The notes below the pieces were generated by a model, which searched no databases, had not been told where the DNA came from, and worked only from the letters and a program-made list of their open reading frames with translations. The position numbers and the translations under genes are program-made. Of a DNA stretch of 64,000 nt, positions 11,643-23,638 are shown piece after piece; positions within the stretch are counted from its first letter, which is position 1, and each line of letters starts with the position of its first letter. Source of the DNA: Marisa cornuarietis (taxonomy: Eukaryota; Mollusca; Gastropoda; Architaenioglossa; Ampullariidae); NCBI GenBank assembly GCA_004794655.1, contig SMMW01000041.1:916001-980000 (forward strand), given 5' to 3'.

Positions 11643-14600
11643 ATGGCATCAGACGAAACAGAGTCAATTTGTAAGGAATTGCAAATCAAGAACTTTTGCA
11701 CTGATGTCTTGCCAGCAGTTGCTAGAAGTATTCAAAATGGGAGCAGCCTGCAAGAAATCAGTAACATGCTGGTTGAAAGTGAAAACTTTAAGTCAGCAGT
11801 TTTGTCTTGGAGAGATCCAGAATCCTCATTGAATCTTTTTCAGTGGACCATAGTAAACAAAAGGTGTGATGCTCTTAAACTTCTTCATCAACAGTACCCT
11901 GCATTTTTGTCTGGCATGGTGACCACCAATGGCCAGCTTGGACAGAAATGTGCATCTTATGAGCTGGAATGCATCAATTCTCCACTACACCTGGCATGCT
12001 GGGTGGGTGATGTAAACATCTTTAGGTATCTTTTAGACAGCGGATGTGGTCCTTTAGTGACTGTTACATCAGTGATCAGTCTAAAACAGATCTCAGCAAA
12101 TCCCACAATGTTTACAACAGTGAAAGTCAGCAAAAGTCTAAGAGGAAAGCCATTTGAGTTTGCAGTTTTACAGAAGCATTTGGACTGTATCCAGTTTATG
12201 TTGGATAATGTAATTATTCAGAGTGTAGCATTACGTTTTTTGTATGCAGGAGTGAGAGAGCCATCTTCTCTTCTCCATAAAGCATGTTCAATAGGCTCAG
12301 GGAAACTTGTCAATCTTCTGCTTAAACAGTCTTTTAGGGACATAATTTGCCTTAGTGACAAAAATGGCAAAACGCCACTGCACACTGCAGCCTGGAATGG
12401 TGATACAGAAACAATTGAGCAACTCCTAGAAAATGGAGCAGATGTCAATGCTCTAACAGAATCTAGAAGCTGTTTGCACATAATGTACAGGTAAGAGTTC
12501 ATCATTTCATCAGATTAGAAATGTATATTAAAGCTACTTAGTCACTGTTATTTTCGTTTTGGTACAGACACTCTTATCATGTTGTGATTGTTTCTTCCAC
12601 AATTCTTTGTTCTGCATAAGCACTTAAATACTGAATTTTTTTAAATTTTGTGTGTGCTCAAAATCCTAGCAAGAGTTATGCAAGGCTCACTCTTGAATGA
12701 ATTAATGTGAGGTTTATTTAGAGTTGAATGTCCTTTAACAAAAACTGATTTCATTTCTGAATAAAAATGATGATAACAATGATAATCATAATTGTAATTC
12801 TTATATTGCATCACTGCTAGAAGCTACTTGCACAACCACACGCTCATACACACCCACATATGTGTGCACTAGAGCATCAATCTGTTAAGTATTTTTTAGA
12901 AAAGATGAGTACTCTATGGTCATGATGCAACACAACAAAAGTTCATATACAACAAACTTTTAGAATGAGAGAATTCCTTAGCATTTTCAGTCCTTATTTC
13001 CCTGATTTTGGAGTTTTATTTATTATAAATAAAAACACTGTTTTGTTCTAGGTCCAAACTACACCCATATAATTATGTGAAAAACACAGCACTTTTACTG
13101 AAATACGGGATAGACTGCCATGTGGTAGACAAGAATGGCAAGTCTGCATTACACATCATGGCAGAGGAGATTGGTATCAGTCGTGTGGATGTTATACAAT
13201 ACTGGCGAAAAGTAAATCTAATCTTTCATCCAGCATCCCTACATTTGCATTTCATATTTAAAACAGATGAAAGGAGTACAAACATGTCGGGGTCTAATTG
13301 CTGAAGATTGAAAGGTAGGGTAGGTAGGAGAATATTTAGAGCAGGTTTTAGGGTTGATTTAATTATTAGCAGCATATGATAGTACACCGTGAGGTAGACT
13401 TTAAAAGTGTGAACCATAAGATGTTGGGAGAGAGAACAGTACTAGGGATATGGTGTTCTAAGGCATATAGTTTAATCAGCACATTGCTGACTAAGGGAAA
13501 TAAGGCAGAGAAATTGGGCAAAAATAATAGCTTTCTTAGGTTTTGAGAATTTTTTTTAAAGCAAAGATTAGCTTTGGGCACACACCATATTATCATCGAT
13601 GGCTTTCATTAAATGGATTATAGGTGAATACATGTGCTGTTATGTTTTCTTACCCCTGATAAATGTAATCTGCCTTTCAGTCAATTAATTGTATGAGACC
13701 CTTAACATGCACTACAAATTGAAGTGCGAGATATATACAGCCTCAAAGGCTTCATGCTCGCATCTCAGTGCTATAATTCTCTTCCCTTCCAGTACAGAGT
13801 GCCAAAAATACATGGGTCCTCAGGTGTAGAACACGGGTCCCACATACTTTCTATGGGACCCATATGTTTTCGGCATTCTGTGCTGCTAGGGGTTTTTTGT
13901 TTCTATTGTCATGTGCTTTCATCTGTTTATAGGCAGCAGAAGCAATATCAGAAATGACAAGCTCATCCGACCTTTGTAAAGACTATACAACAGAGCAGTA
14001 TCAGAGTGACTTGGTTCAGTGCCTATGCATGCTGTTGGAGCATGGTGGTGACCCCAACCAGCGTACATTTCCTGCTGCTGGCATGCAGACTGTGCTGGAA
14101 GTAAGCATAAGTCATCAGAGTCCAACATGTCTTTGGCTAAATCATATAATGTGGGATGAGAATATGAACATCTCCTACATCATTGTTCCACACCATTTCT
14201 CTAAGAAAGAAAAGGAGGAGGGAAAACAAACCACAAAAAAGAGATTAACATCTTTATTTCTTGCATATTTGAAAACTTATTCTTTATCATTCAGTGTTAA
14301 GCATAACTTTTCTGTGGCCCTGGTTATTATTCCAGGTTGGAAGATGATCTTTACAATTTGTGGTCTTAGGACTGCTTCCTTTTAGTTTGGATTAATTTCA
14401 CGTTCTGCTTATAAGAAAATAGAAAGATAAATAATGCACAACTAGTACCGTGGAACATTTTTAAAAATGGAACCATTGCACATTTCTTTAAGTAGAAATG
14501 TTTTAAAAAGTCTGCATACAATTGCTATCTTATTTAAACACTTTAAACACATATTTCTTCAAACATTTATAGAAGTGTGAGCATTTAAATAAGTGATAAG

Positions 14601-15822
14601 TGTTACAGTTCTCTTTGGATATTGTTTAGTGCTTGGTTACTTTCTTTACACTATACATGTAAGAATTTTGAAAGTTTACTTAAAAGTCAAACTTTTAGCT
14701 TATGGCAGAAAGAATGGTTTGACCTTAGGGATGAAAGTTTAATGAGCACATGCAATGCTGGGTACCCTAGAGGTCATCTTTTGCTGCTTCCATCTGAACT
14801 GACAAGTACCTTCCACCAGATGGAATCCATTCTTTCCTGCTAGACAATGAAAGTTCGGCCTTTGCGTTATTTTTCCTCACTGCAGATGTTTGTTTGCATA
14901 TGAATGTAAGGTGCAGCTCACTGATCATAGCTATTTTACATAGTTTTGTTGTTAATGCAGGTATTGCTGCAGTACAGCTCTTTGCCCTATACACACACCA
15001 TGCTGTGGCATAAACCAGGAGTTTTGTATGCAGCAGTCTCCCTGCTTCTGGACAATGGCGCTGATCCCAATGCTGTTACTTCCAGCTCAGAGGTATGCAC
15101 GTCAGTCCAAACAGAATTAAATTAGGTCAAGAAATTGAAAACCAAACAGAGAAAAATGTAATAATTTTTGAAGTGTAATTTTTTTAAAATATCATTTTTA
15201 TAATTAACACTATGATTAACATTACTGTGTTAACATTTTTTATAACAAATACCTGTGTGAAACAGGATGGTCTTTTAGTGTTGTGATTCATCTCAAGTAG
15301 ATAACAATTGCTCTCTTAATATATGCAATCAGATGGTTTTATACTTTGTGCACTTTTACATTGCAGACAGCCATTTGCAGTCTATTTTTAGGGGCCCATG
15401 TACACGAAATTTCAGATGTGAGGATGCAAGTTCAGTTTATCAATCTCTTCTGCCAGCATGGTTATGATCCAGATAGCCTTTCTCCTAAGCAGAGTGTCTT
15501 GTCCATCTTTCTTCTGCTGAGGCGCCACATTGACCTCCAATGTGTGCAACTGCTTGCCAACTATATGACAGTGGGGAAACTGGAAGAGGCAAGAGTATCT
15601 GTTCTTAACAAGCTTGTGCCTATGCTGTTGAGATCCTCCTATGAACCAGATGTACAGTATGGACATAAACTGAGAGAAAAATTTCTAGAAATGAGTGCTC
15701 GGTCATTGAGGCACACAAGCAAACTTGCAATATTACGGCAGCTTAATCGAAAGGCAAGTCAGGTGCAAAAACTGCCCCTGCCAGGATTTCTCAGAACATA
15801 CCTCACCTCAGATGCCTTTTGA
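11643..15822 (+). CDS. Ankyrin-repeat and SOCS-box (ASB-like) protein, 587 aa
   Basis: Proteins of this type act as substrate receptors of Cullin-5 ubiquitin ligases: ankyrin repeats bind the target and the SOCS box binds Elongin B/C. Five coding exons, 11643-12490, 13052-13211, 13933-14100, 14961-15092 and 15367-15822, join in frame and end in TGA. Ankyrin-type segments are seen at about residues 112-137 (SPLHLACWVGDVNIFRYLL) and 239-272 (GKTPLHTAAWNGDTETIEQL). Further helical pairs end in 'LLKYGIDCHVVDKNGKSALH', 'LLEHGGDPNQ' and 'LLDNGADPNAV'. The last about 40 residues match a SOCS box: SLRHTSKLAILRQL, then LPLPGFLRTYL. The ATG directly follows an acceptor AG, so the first exon is untranslated. 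The ASB subtype is not resolved; spacing resembles ASB6 only loosely. Confidence 0.88.
13790..13885. repeat. Short imperfect hairpin in an ankyrin-gene intron
   Basis: The left arm, starting CAGTACAGAGTGCC and running to ATGGGTCC, pairs with the right arm, from GGGACCCATATG to GGCATTCTGTGCTG, around a loop of about 35 bases. It looks like a small palindromic repeat, possibly a tiny MITE. No target duplication is evident. Confidence 0.6.
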
Positions 15823-16150
15823 CCAAGATTATATTCTCCTCCTACCTCCTTTTCTGTTTTCAACTGGGTCTGGGAAAATCCAGATTAAAATGCATTTTAA
15901 TTTATATTAAATTATATGTATGAATGAAATTTTAACTTAAATGTTCAATGATTATGATGAGGGTTGTTTAAAAGTACTGAATCAATGTTCTATCAAAAGT
16001 GATAGGAATACTGGATTAACAGCAGTTCTCAATTGAGCACTCTTCAAGGCATAACAAAAGCATTTTAACACCAGCACCTGCTTTGAAAGTATTCAAAATG
16101 CCTTAAACCATAGGGTCTTGTGATTGCTCTGAATTTTAGTTTGTCATATA
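15823..16150 (+). other. Presumed 3' UTR/flank of the ankyrin gene
   Basis: AT-rich sequence follows the TGA. An ATTAAA variant polyadenylation word lies near 15906. No coding signal is present before the LINE fragment that starts near 16160. Confidence 0.45.
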
Positions 16151-16159
16151 AGCACAATA

Positions 16160-17200
16160 ACATAAATTGGGACGACAGTTCTTTGCGGACGATACACAGA
16201 TTCTGAACAGTTTTCCCCCCGACCCAGCAGTGGCTAGGAATGCGCCTCAACGACTTGAATCTTGTTGTGTCGCGGTGAAGGCATGGATGACCAGAAATCG
16301 TCTTAAACTCAACGACGACAAGACAGAAGCGTTACTGTGCGGCCCCAGGGCCAGAAGGGAGCAGATCGGCATTAGTGCTGTGCAGGTTGTTGATGCCTCC
16401 ATAGCCTTTGCTGACTGTGTACGGGACCTAGGGCTGTTTATTGATGCAGAGCTCTCCATGTGTAACCATGTTAGTTCTGTTGTGGCAAAATCCTACTACT
16501 TTTTGAGGACTTTAGGTAGACTACGGCCCATGCTGACTCAAGCTGCTGCCAACTCACTTGCTGTGGCTACCATCATATCAAGATTAGACTACTGTAATAG
16601 TGCATTGTGGGGTATACCTGCTACGCAGTTGGATCGACTCCAAAGAGTTCAAAACACAGCCGCCAGGATTGTCACCCGTGCAAAGTCGTCCACTGAGCAC
16701 ATCACGCCTATCCTACAGAGCCTTCACTGGCTCCCAGTGAAAAAGCGCATTGATCACAAAGTGCTTTTGATTGCACAGTCCTGCATGTTTAAAACTGCTC
16801 CTGAATATTTACAAGAGGTAGTTCCTCTTTACCAGCCGTCACGTGGTCTGCGCTCTGGCTCCGTCACGCTTCTGTCTCCCTGCAGTGGAAGACACAAACA
16901 AGAAGCGCACTGGAGCCAGGGCCTTCAAAAACGCGGCACCTAAACTGTGGAATGCTCTGCCTTCGTCATTGTCCACCATCACCTCACCAACCACGTTTCG
17001 AAAAAGACTGAAGACCCATCTGTTTATTTAAGAAAGACTTAAACTTAAACAACCAAGCAACACTTGTGTCTTTATTTTTTACTTTCCTGGTGTTTATCTA
17101 TTTTTTTTTATTATTTATTTTGTTTTTGCTGCGCAATGAGCATTCTTCCGAATGGATACCTGCGCATTACAAATGGACATCATCATCATCATCATCAAAT
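16160..17200 (+). mobile_element. CR1/L2-like LINE, 5'-truncated, with (CAT)n tail
   Basis: The fragment opens at the reverse-transcriptase active site ('QFFADDTQI', near 16175) and continues through 'VKAWMTRNRLKLNDDKTEALL', 'RDLGLFIDAELSM', '[13 protein letters not shown]', 'RLQRVQNTAARIV' and 'SLHWLPVKKRIDHK'. One frameshift near 16880-16900 precedes the conserved end 'AAPKLWNALPSSL...F+KRLKTHLF' at 17031. The 3' UTR (TGCGCAATGAGCATTC ... TGCGCATTAC) ends in CATCATCATCATCATCATC at about 17178-17195. It is 5'-truncated by retrotransposition. The same family recurs at 59116-59605 on the minus strand. Confidence 0.88.
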
Positions 17201-17869
17201 TACAAAACGACAAATATTGCCTTCGAGAATGCCTTTTCATGTTTCCTATGTTGGAGCTAACTTATTACAGTAGTGATGACTTTTCACCTTCCAGTGTGGT
17301 GTTGTATCATGCAAAAAGAGAAAAAAAGGGGGCCTCATGATAAACTGTTTACTTAATAACAACAGATTGCTGTTTAGACTGTTGTCAATGGTAGCCATGA
17401 CAAAAAGTCTTGTTATCTAGAGGAGGAAATTTTATCAATGATTATATGATGGGACACAGCCCTTAAAATTACATAGTTTGTCTGTTGATTAGTCCCTTGG
17501 TTTATACAGGACTGGCGCCTTCCACAGGGAAGAGAGCCCACTCTTTTTGTCCACATGCCACCAATTGTTGCAAATTTCAAGATCATGTTGACAAATTTTG
17601 TAACATTTAGCTGTGGTGTACTTATTTTTACTTTTTGTTTTGCAGTTCCACTATACATGTGCATGGGGAGGTGGGATTGTGTGTGTGTGTGCCAGGGAGA
17701 GAACTAATGACTTTATGGTGTAGGCCATGGACGCCACATTTTGTGTGAAAGACGGAGATCAAAGATGTACTGGGTTCAAAATAGTTTTGTGTGTGTTTCC
17801 CTGTTTATTACTGCTTTATGCATTCTTTTTTAACCACTCTTATCATGCACACACATTTGCAGACATGTT
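17201..17869. other. No gene recognised
   Basis: This is a mixed intergenic stretch with a short GT run near 17679-17690. No ORF or repeat border can be supported. Confidence 0.5.
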
Positions 17870-18290
17870 GATGTAGTTTCCAATCGTCTTCAGTCAGTCG
17901 TCCCTTGCCTGGCACCTGGCGTTGGGGGGAGCACATGGATAGACGTGGCAGCTGACAGGGCCTGCCACTCTTGGCTATTGTGGGCGATAGCAAGTCCTGT
18001 ACAGGACGACCAGTCCAGTCTTTGATATTTGTAACCCAGTTCTTCCTCTGGCCACCACGGTGTCAGCTACCCTCCAAGGTGTCTTGAAGGATAGTCTTCG
18101 ACAAGGTGTCGTGCTGGCTCACATGGCCAAAGAAGATAAGCTTAGGTCGCTTGACTGTTGATAGTAGAGGTTCCTGGTGTCCTACCAGTGTGGCAATCTT
18201 GTTTTGCACAAATTCGTTGGTTTTATGTTCTTTTTATGAGATCTCGAGCAGCCTCCTCAGGCACTTGTTCTCAAATCGACAGGAATTGTC
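17870..18290 (-). mobile_element. RTE-like LINE fragment (3' part of ORF)
   Basis: Minus-strand reading gives 'RRLL..S.KEHKTNEFVQNKIATL', 'GHQEPLLSTVKR', 'FGHVS..DTLSKTILQ', 'GGQRKNWV.NIKDWTGRPVQDLL' and 'AKSGRPCQLPRLS', with in-frame stops. This is the conserved C-terminal tail of RTE-like elements and is homologous to the fragment at 4380-5096. It is a dead, 5'-truncated copy. Confidence 0.78.
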
Positions 18291-18814
18291 TTCATACCTT
18301 GCATAAACATTTTTTGTGCTTAGTGATTGATGATTATTGTCATTAAAGGTGAAGATGTGTAGTTAATAATATCGCATTTCACTGAAACAGTTTACACCAA
18401 CTCTGGTCTTTTGAGTGTCTGTTGTTGGAAACATTTGCATTCATCTGAAGTTTGTGGAAAAATCTGCATACCAGTTTTGGGCATTTCTGACAATACTGTT
18501 TACTGATGCGCATTTAAAATTGTATGCCAGCATTTTACCTTTCTGGAGATATTTTAGTATTTGTAATGTTCTGCATTACATGCTGACACATCTTTCATCA
18601 TTCTTTGCATTAAATGCCTGCAAGCATTACAATGTCTATGGGATGGTTTACTCATCAAGGTTTATGATTTTTGCAGCTATGAGAGTATCAGTTAATTTCA
18701 GCTTTCATGGGTTGCATACTTAAATTAATTCTGCTCTCCTGTTGAAATCTGTCTTGGATTAAGATTTGCATTAAGCACATAAAGAAGTTGGATATTCATC
18801 TTTTACCTTAATTT
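18291..18814. other. No gene recognised
   Basis: The open frame at 18415-18723 has no recognisable family signature and lacks codon-like structure. No RNA gene is seen. Confidence 0.45.
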
Positions 18815-21800
18815 TGCCCACCTTGATGTGCTTGGGCAGACTGACAAGTGATTATTGATTTCTTCTCGAGCATAGGGGGCTTACATGTTATCATTGTTGA
18901 ATTTAAGTTTGTTTTTTACCATCCAATCTTTGACTTCACTAATACAGGCTTCTATAGCACTATTAGAGGAGTGAGACTCAGCTGGAAGAGTGGAACAGTA
19001 CAGTTGCATGTTGTCAGCATATGATTGATGAGAAACATGGTGAGATTTAATGCATGATGAAAGTGGTTTTGTGTACAAAATGAACAGGATGGGGCTGAGT
19101 ACCAAGCCTTGGGGAACCTCACAAGAAAGATGAACCATGCTAGTGCAGGTCCAGAAATTCTGTAGAGGGTGTGGAGTCTTTGAAGGAGCAGAGAGTGATC
19201 GATAGTGTCAAATGCAGCAGATGGGTCCAATAGAGTTAAGGCAGAAATATCACCACTGTCGAGGGCAGATAATATGTCTGTGATTAATTACTTTGATGAG
19301 AGCAGTTTCAGTGTTGTGAAAAGGTCTATATGCTGACTGAACTTGGTGGATAAGGTGGTTCACTTGTAAGTAAGCCCAGAGCTGTGTCAGACCTACTTTC
19401 TCCATGATCTTAGAAAGAAAAGACAAGTTGGGAACTGGGCGGTAGTTGTTCAACACGTTGACGCCTTTAGGAGTGGCCTCACCAGGGCATTTTTAAATGA
19501 TAGGAAAAGCACCTGTTGACAAACTGACATTTACATTATTCATGATGGCAGGAAGTAAAACATCAAAGCCAGGGTTGGGGAACCTTTTTTCCTCCAAGGA
19601 CCATTTTGATGCATATAATTTCATTCGTGGGCCATACTAAATTACCTACTTAAAAGTTAGCCTGCTGTTTTGGGTCAAACTGTAGTTTTGCTAGAGTATG
19701 TTAACACTTTTGCTAGTATAAAATCTCAGCCTGCCTGGCACTGCTGTCCTTCAAGTCACCGCAATGATTGGAAAGTTCTTAGAGGAGACAAATGAAAGTC
19801 ACAAAACCGTTGTCCTAATGCACAATTTTCTGTTTGTGGCTGTGCAGTGAAAGTACATTACTAATAATAATGGCTATCTAGTAAATCCCCCTCCTGATGG
19901 AGAGTTCATTTCATTTACAAAGTGTCTACATACATGCTACACATTTATTGTATGACCCTACATGGTCAAAGAACGCTACAAGTATCTTCAGCCGAAATCA
20001 AACAAAGTGGTCTACCCTCGGCATGGGGTGAAGTTCACACGTATACATAGTTTTCCAAAATCGTCCATATAAGTTGCGGATGGCAGACGAGAAGCATACG
20101 TGACTCCCATCATGTATTCGTGTATGTGTCCTGTCTATCCTGTCATGGATGTAACGATGTTCCTTGCTGGTCCCTCAAAATTTACATTACTATTATTCAC
20201 TTAATGTACATTTACATTGCTATGAAAACTGCTTATAGACTGACTGAAATCTGGAGTTGCCTTGGCGGGCCAGATTAAATAATTACGTTTCCCACCCCTG
20301 ATGTAAGCAATCAAGAAGGCGTGAGGGCACTGGGTCTAACTGCCAAGTTGTTGGCTTGGCTTTTAGAATAATCACCTTTACTTTGGCCTCAGAGACTGGT
20401 TGAAACTTGGTCAGAGAGCATCCTGGGAAAACATCACAAGAGATGCTGTCAGGTGCCGACATCAAATGTCTGACATCTGGCTAGTGAAATAATCACTGAA
20501 AACTCACGGTAGCTATGAAGCAGGGTAGTCAGTGGTGTTGCCGTGGTGTCCAGTCAGTCGACTGAGGATGTTTAGCAGCTTCTTGGAGGATGTGCGCTTG
20601 TCTGGGACTGAAGACAGGTTGTTTTGGATTTGTATATGCGTTTTGCAACTCGTCGCTCTGCAGCGTTATAGATGTCTCTGTGGATGGTGAGTGCAGTCTT
20701 CAGCCAAACATGTTCAGCTTGCTGCCGAGTTCGCTTCATGACACGGGGTTCAACACGGACCTGTAAAAACCAAGGTGCATATTTTGACTGGCACATCAGA
20801 CGCTGAGACACTGGGGAATGATCATCAGTAACTTTCTGCAAAACAGTTTGATCAACAAATGGTGGCTGGACCACTACCCTCTGCAGCTGTACTTTGAATG
20901 CTACTACATGGATATCAACATTGCGTATAGAGCGAGTGGGTCTGAAAATGGCACCGATCACGGGCATTTGTGATCAAGTTCAATCAGTATGCAGTAGTGG
21001 TCAGATGAGAGATCTTGAGAAACATCAGCTGACTGCACTAATTGGTCATCAGGTCGATGTATGACCCAGACCAAGATGTGATCTCTTTTGTGAGTGAGCT
21101 GGGACTGGACAAGACGGAAAGTGTGCAACAATACTGACATTTTGACAAGTGTCAGGATAAGACTTGGCAAAGTGCACATTAACGTCTTTAAGAAGTACTG
21201 CAGCCTGGAAACTCCCCTGTTGGTGTGAATTTGTATGCAAGTGAATAATGGCAATTTTATCCCAGAAGCACATTGATTAAAAAGTGCCTGAAGTCAGGGT
21301 GCTTTCTGTGTTAATTGGTAATTATATTTGCAAATGAACAGAATCGATGTTGTGAACTGAAATAAATGGTTAATTAAAAAGAAAAAAAAGTACTGCAGGT
21401 CTGTAGAGTGCATTGCTGTAATCCAACCGATCATGTTTGCTCGGAGGGGGTCTATAGATGCAGAGCAGGTGCATCGAGCAATAGGGAGTCGAAAAAGAGA
21501 CTTGCACAGATTCAAAAAACGTATGTGGGAATGATAAAGCAGTAGTAAAAAATAGGTACTTGGCCAGTGATGATTTGCAGATTATAGCAATGCTGCCTCC
21601 ACATGTAGGGCGGGGAAAAGATTTCAACCATTAGCCCAGATCGACAAATGTGCTGTCTTCACCTTGCTATTTAAGCCACGTCTCGGTGAGGGTAAAAATA
21701 TCCAGGTGACGGTCAGTGATTATCGTTACAATTTCAATTCGCTTCAGTAACTGGTGAGCATTAAAAATCCCAGTACGGAAGGGAATGTTCAAATTACATG

Positions 21801-21981
21801 TGGAGTAAACATGATCCAGTAGAGAGTTGAGAACACACAGTGAAGCTTTCGCAGTACCAAAGTCAGTATCCATAAAAGGTGGAGGGACATGCAACAGGAA
21901 AAGACAAGCGGCAAAGCAGGTGGTGGATTTTTGTTTTGTTTTCGGATTTGTAGACATTTTGACATCAATGATCAACAACAT
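18815..21981 (-). mobile_element. Decayed CR1/L2-like LINE (endonuclease to reverse transcriptase)
   Basis: On the minus strand the pieces appear in native order. The endonuclease start is at 21981-21667 ('DRHLDIFTLTETWLK'), then 'CGGSIAIICKSSL' (about 21610) and a connector (20967-20572) with 'AERRVAKRIYKSKT'. Reverse-transcriptase motifs follow: 'LNNYRPVPNLSFLSKIMEKV' (19456), 'LDPSAAFDTIDHSLLLQRL' (19230), 'VPQGLVLSPILFILYTKPL' and 'SYADNMQLYCS' (19138-18881). The copy stops near 18815, so the C-terminal region is missing. Many stops and shifts are present, and 'YADN' replaces the catalytic YADD. A hAT-type MITE at 19570-20300 interrupts it. Confidence 0.85.
19570..20300. mobile_element. 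hAT-type non-autonomous element with 8-bp TSD
   Basis: The left end reads CAGGGTTGGGGAACCT and the right end reads, inverted, CAGGGGTGGGAAACGT. These are typical hAT terminal repeats. The flanks are ATCAAAGC (19562-19569) and ATGTAAGC (20301-20308), an 8-bp target duplication with 6 of 8 matches. There is no transposase ORF, so it is a non-autonomous derivative of about 731 bp. It splits the older LINE at 18815-21981. Confidence 0.82.
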
Positions 21982-22403
21982 TATTTTTCAGTGAGGAGTC
22001 ACATGACTTTTGTCTTGTAAGCCCTACCATGCACAACTGAGGAGAAAAAAGGAACTCCCTTGCATCATCCTGAGCAATCAACAGCAATGAACTGAACATA
22101 CTTCCCGGTTTGCAATATCCCCCAACAACTGACTGAAAATAGAGGAAAGCTGTCCTATAGGTCAGCTTCTATGAGGCCAAGATGATCATATAAGATGCCC
22201 TGAGCAGCACCTTAGCTTCAGCAGCCAAGACCTGTACTACAAACTGAAAAGGGAAAAGCAGATGGTACTTTATGTCCCACAGATTCTTGTGCATAGGAGA
22301 ATTTGCCAGGGCCTCTAAAGTACCCATCTGAGTGATGACATTAAAAAAAAGGAATCTAAAGCCAACTTGAAATGTGATGTAAGCGTAAAAGTTCTTTTTG
22401 ATG
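21982..22403. other. No gene recognised
   Basis: This is intergenic sequence between the LINE start and the presumed CREB 3' end. Nothing supportable was seen. Confidence 0.45.
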
Positions 22404-23638
22404 TATTTATTGAAAACTAAAGCGTTAGAAAATTTAAGGCAAGAACATCTGTATATGCGTAGCCCTCTTAGGGCGACTAAAAAATATTTCTATGTTCAAA
22501 CACATGGGCTTAAAATTTATGATTCTGAACACGATAGCGAAACTGCAGAGCCATGCTCGTGGAGCACGAGCCACGATAGTAAGCGTATCGTGGTCTGCCG
22601 GTAAGGCCACAATTGTGGCCCATCGTGCAAAGAGAGAATCACAATCGTGGAGCAGAGCCACAATAGTGGCCCATCGTCTTCTGCCGGCAGAGCCTATAAA
22701 AAGGCCCATCACCCTCAAAGGGTTAACATTAAAGTTTGTAAGATTATCTCAAAGTTATTTTGGAAGAGAAAATTGCAACACCTCACTGGCACAGATAAAA
22801 CCTTAAGGTCAAGAGAAAATTTTGGTTATGAATGTGGTAATATAAAACTGAGATTAAAAAAAAATCCATTCCACTTTTAAAAGAGACGCAAAACATTAAG
22901 ATCTTTTACAATTTTAAATTTAAATCTGGTGTTTTTTTAATCAACAATACAAACATTTCAAAGAAACCAAATGCAGTAATCGAGACAATATGGAGTGATA
23001 AAATACAACTGAACGTCAACAGCCAACTTTACAATATTAGTTCCATTAAAAAGGGCAGAGTCACTTCAGAAGTCACTTTACAAGCACTTTAAATTTACAC
23101 ACACACCTGCAGAGCAATGCACTTTTATAAAACACAATGCCATTCATTCATCCATGGCAAAACTGTTTTCCAGATGACCAATGACATCTTTCATAAAAGT
23201 AACACTCTATGCCGAAGGCTGTAACAATAACTTGCTTTTTCTGGCTTGCTTTTCCTGTGCAGTGAAATGCAGAAGTCTCTATAAGGGTAGTTTTTTATGC
23301 CAGAAACATACTTCCAGTCACTTTGTGACAAACACATTTGCTGTAAGGGTCCACAATAAATTATTGATGCCACATGATTCCCTGGATAAGACACCTATTG
23401 CCTTCTTCATGAATCCAGATCTTTCTTCCCCCTGACCAAAGCAGTGAGCCAAAGCACTGTGGATGGCAACTTTACCAAGTTGTAAAACAGCACACATCTG
23501 GTAATAACACTCTTCTTGTTTCTTGCTGCCTTGGTACAAAAATCATAACATGGACATTTCCTGCAACACTGCCAAAGTGGAGGAAACTGTCATTCAACCA
23601 CTGAAACCGTCATGGTTGACACAAAGTAGCTGCACTCC
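22404..23638 (-). other. Presumed CREB 3' UTR region
   Basis: The sequence follows the CREB stop codon on the minus strand. The first clear AATAAA that I noted is at 22409-22404, which would make a 3' UTR of about 1.2 kb. The real end could be nearer. It would contain the TTAA element at 22463-22726. The small minus-strand ORFs here have no family signal. Confidence 0.35.
22463..22726. mobile_element. Probable piggyBac-like MITE with repeated palindromes
   Basis: The left end CCCTCTTAGGGCGA resembles the inverted right end CCCTTTGAGGGTGA, which abuts TTAA (22723-22726). The left TTAA is not preserved. Inside are GGCCACAATTGTGGCC (22605-22620, a perfect 16-nt palindrome) and related words GCCACAATAGTGGCC and CCACGATAGT...ATCGTGG. 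The same motif class is in the element at 24017-24258. Confidence 0.45.

Noticed and set aside
22492..22806. Plus-strand ORF rich in 'ATIV' repeats
   Set aside because: The repeats come from the palindromic GCCAC...GTGGC words of a TTAA element, not from a protein.
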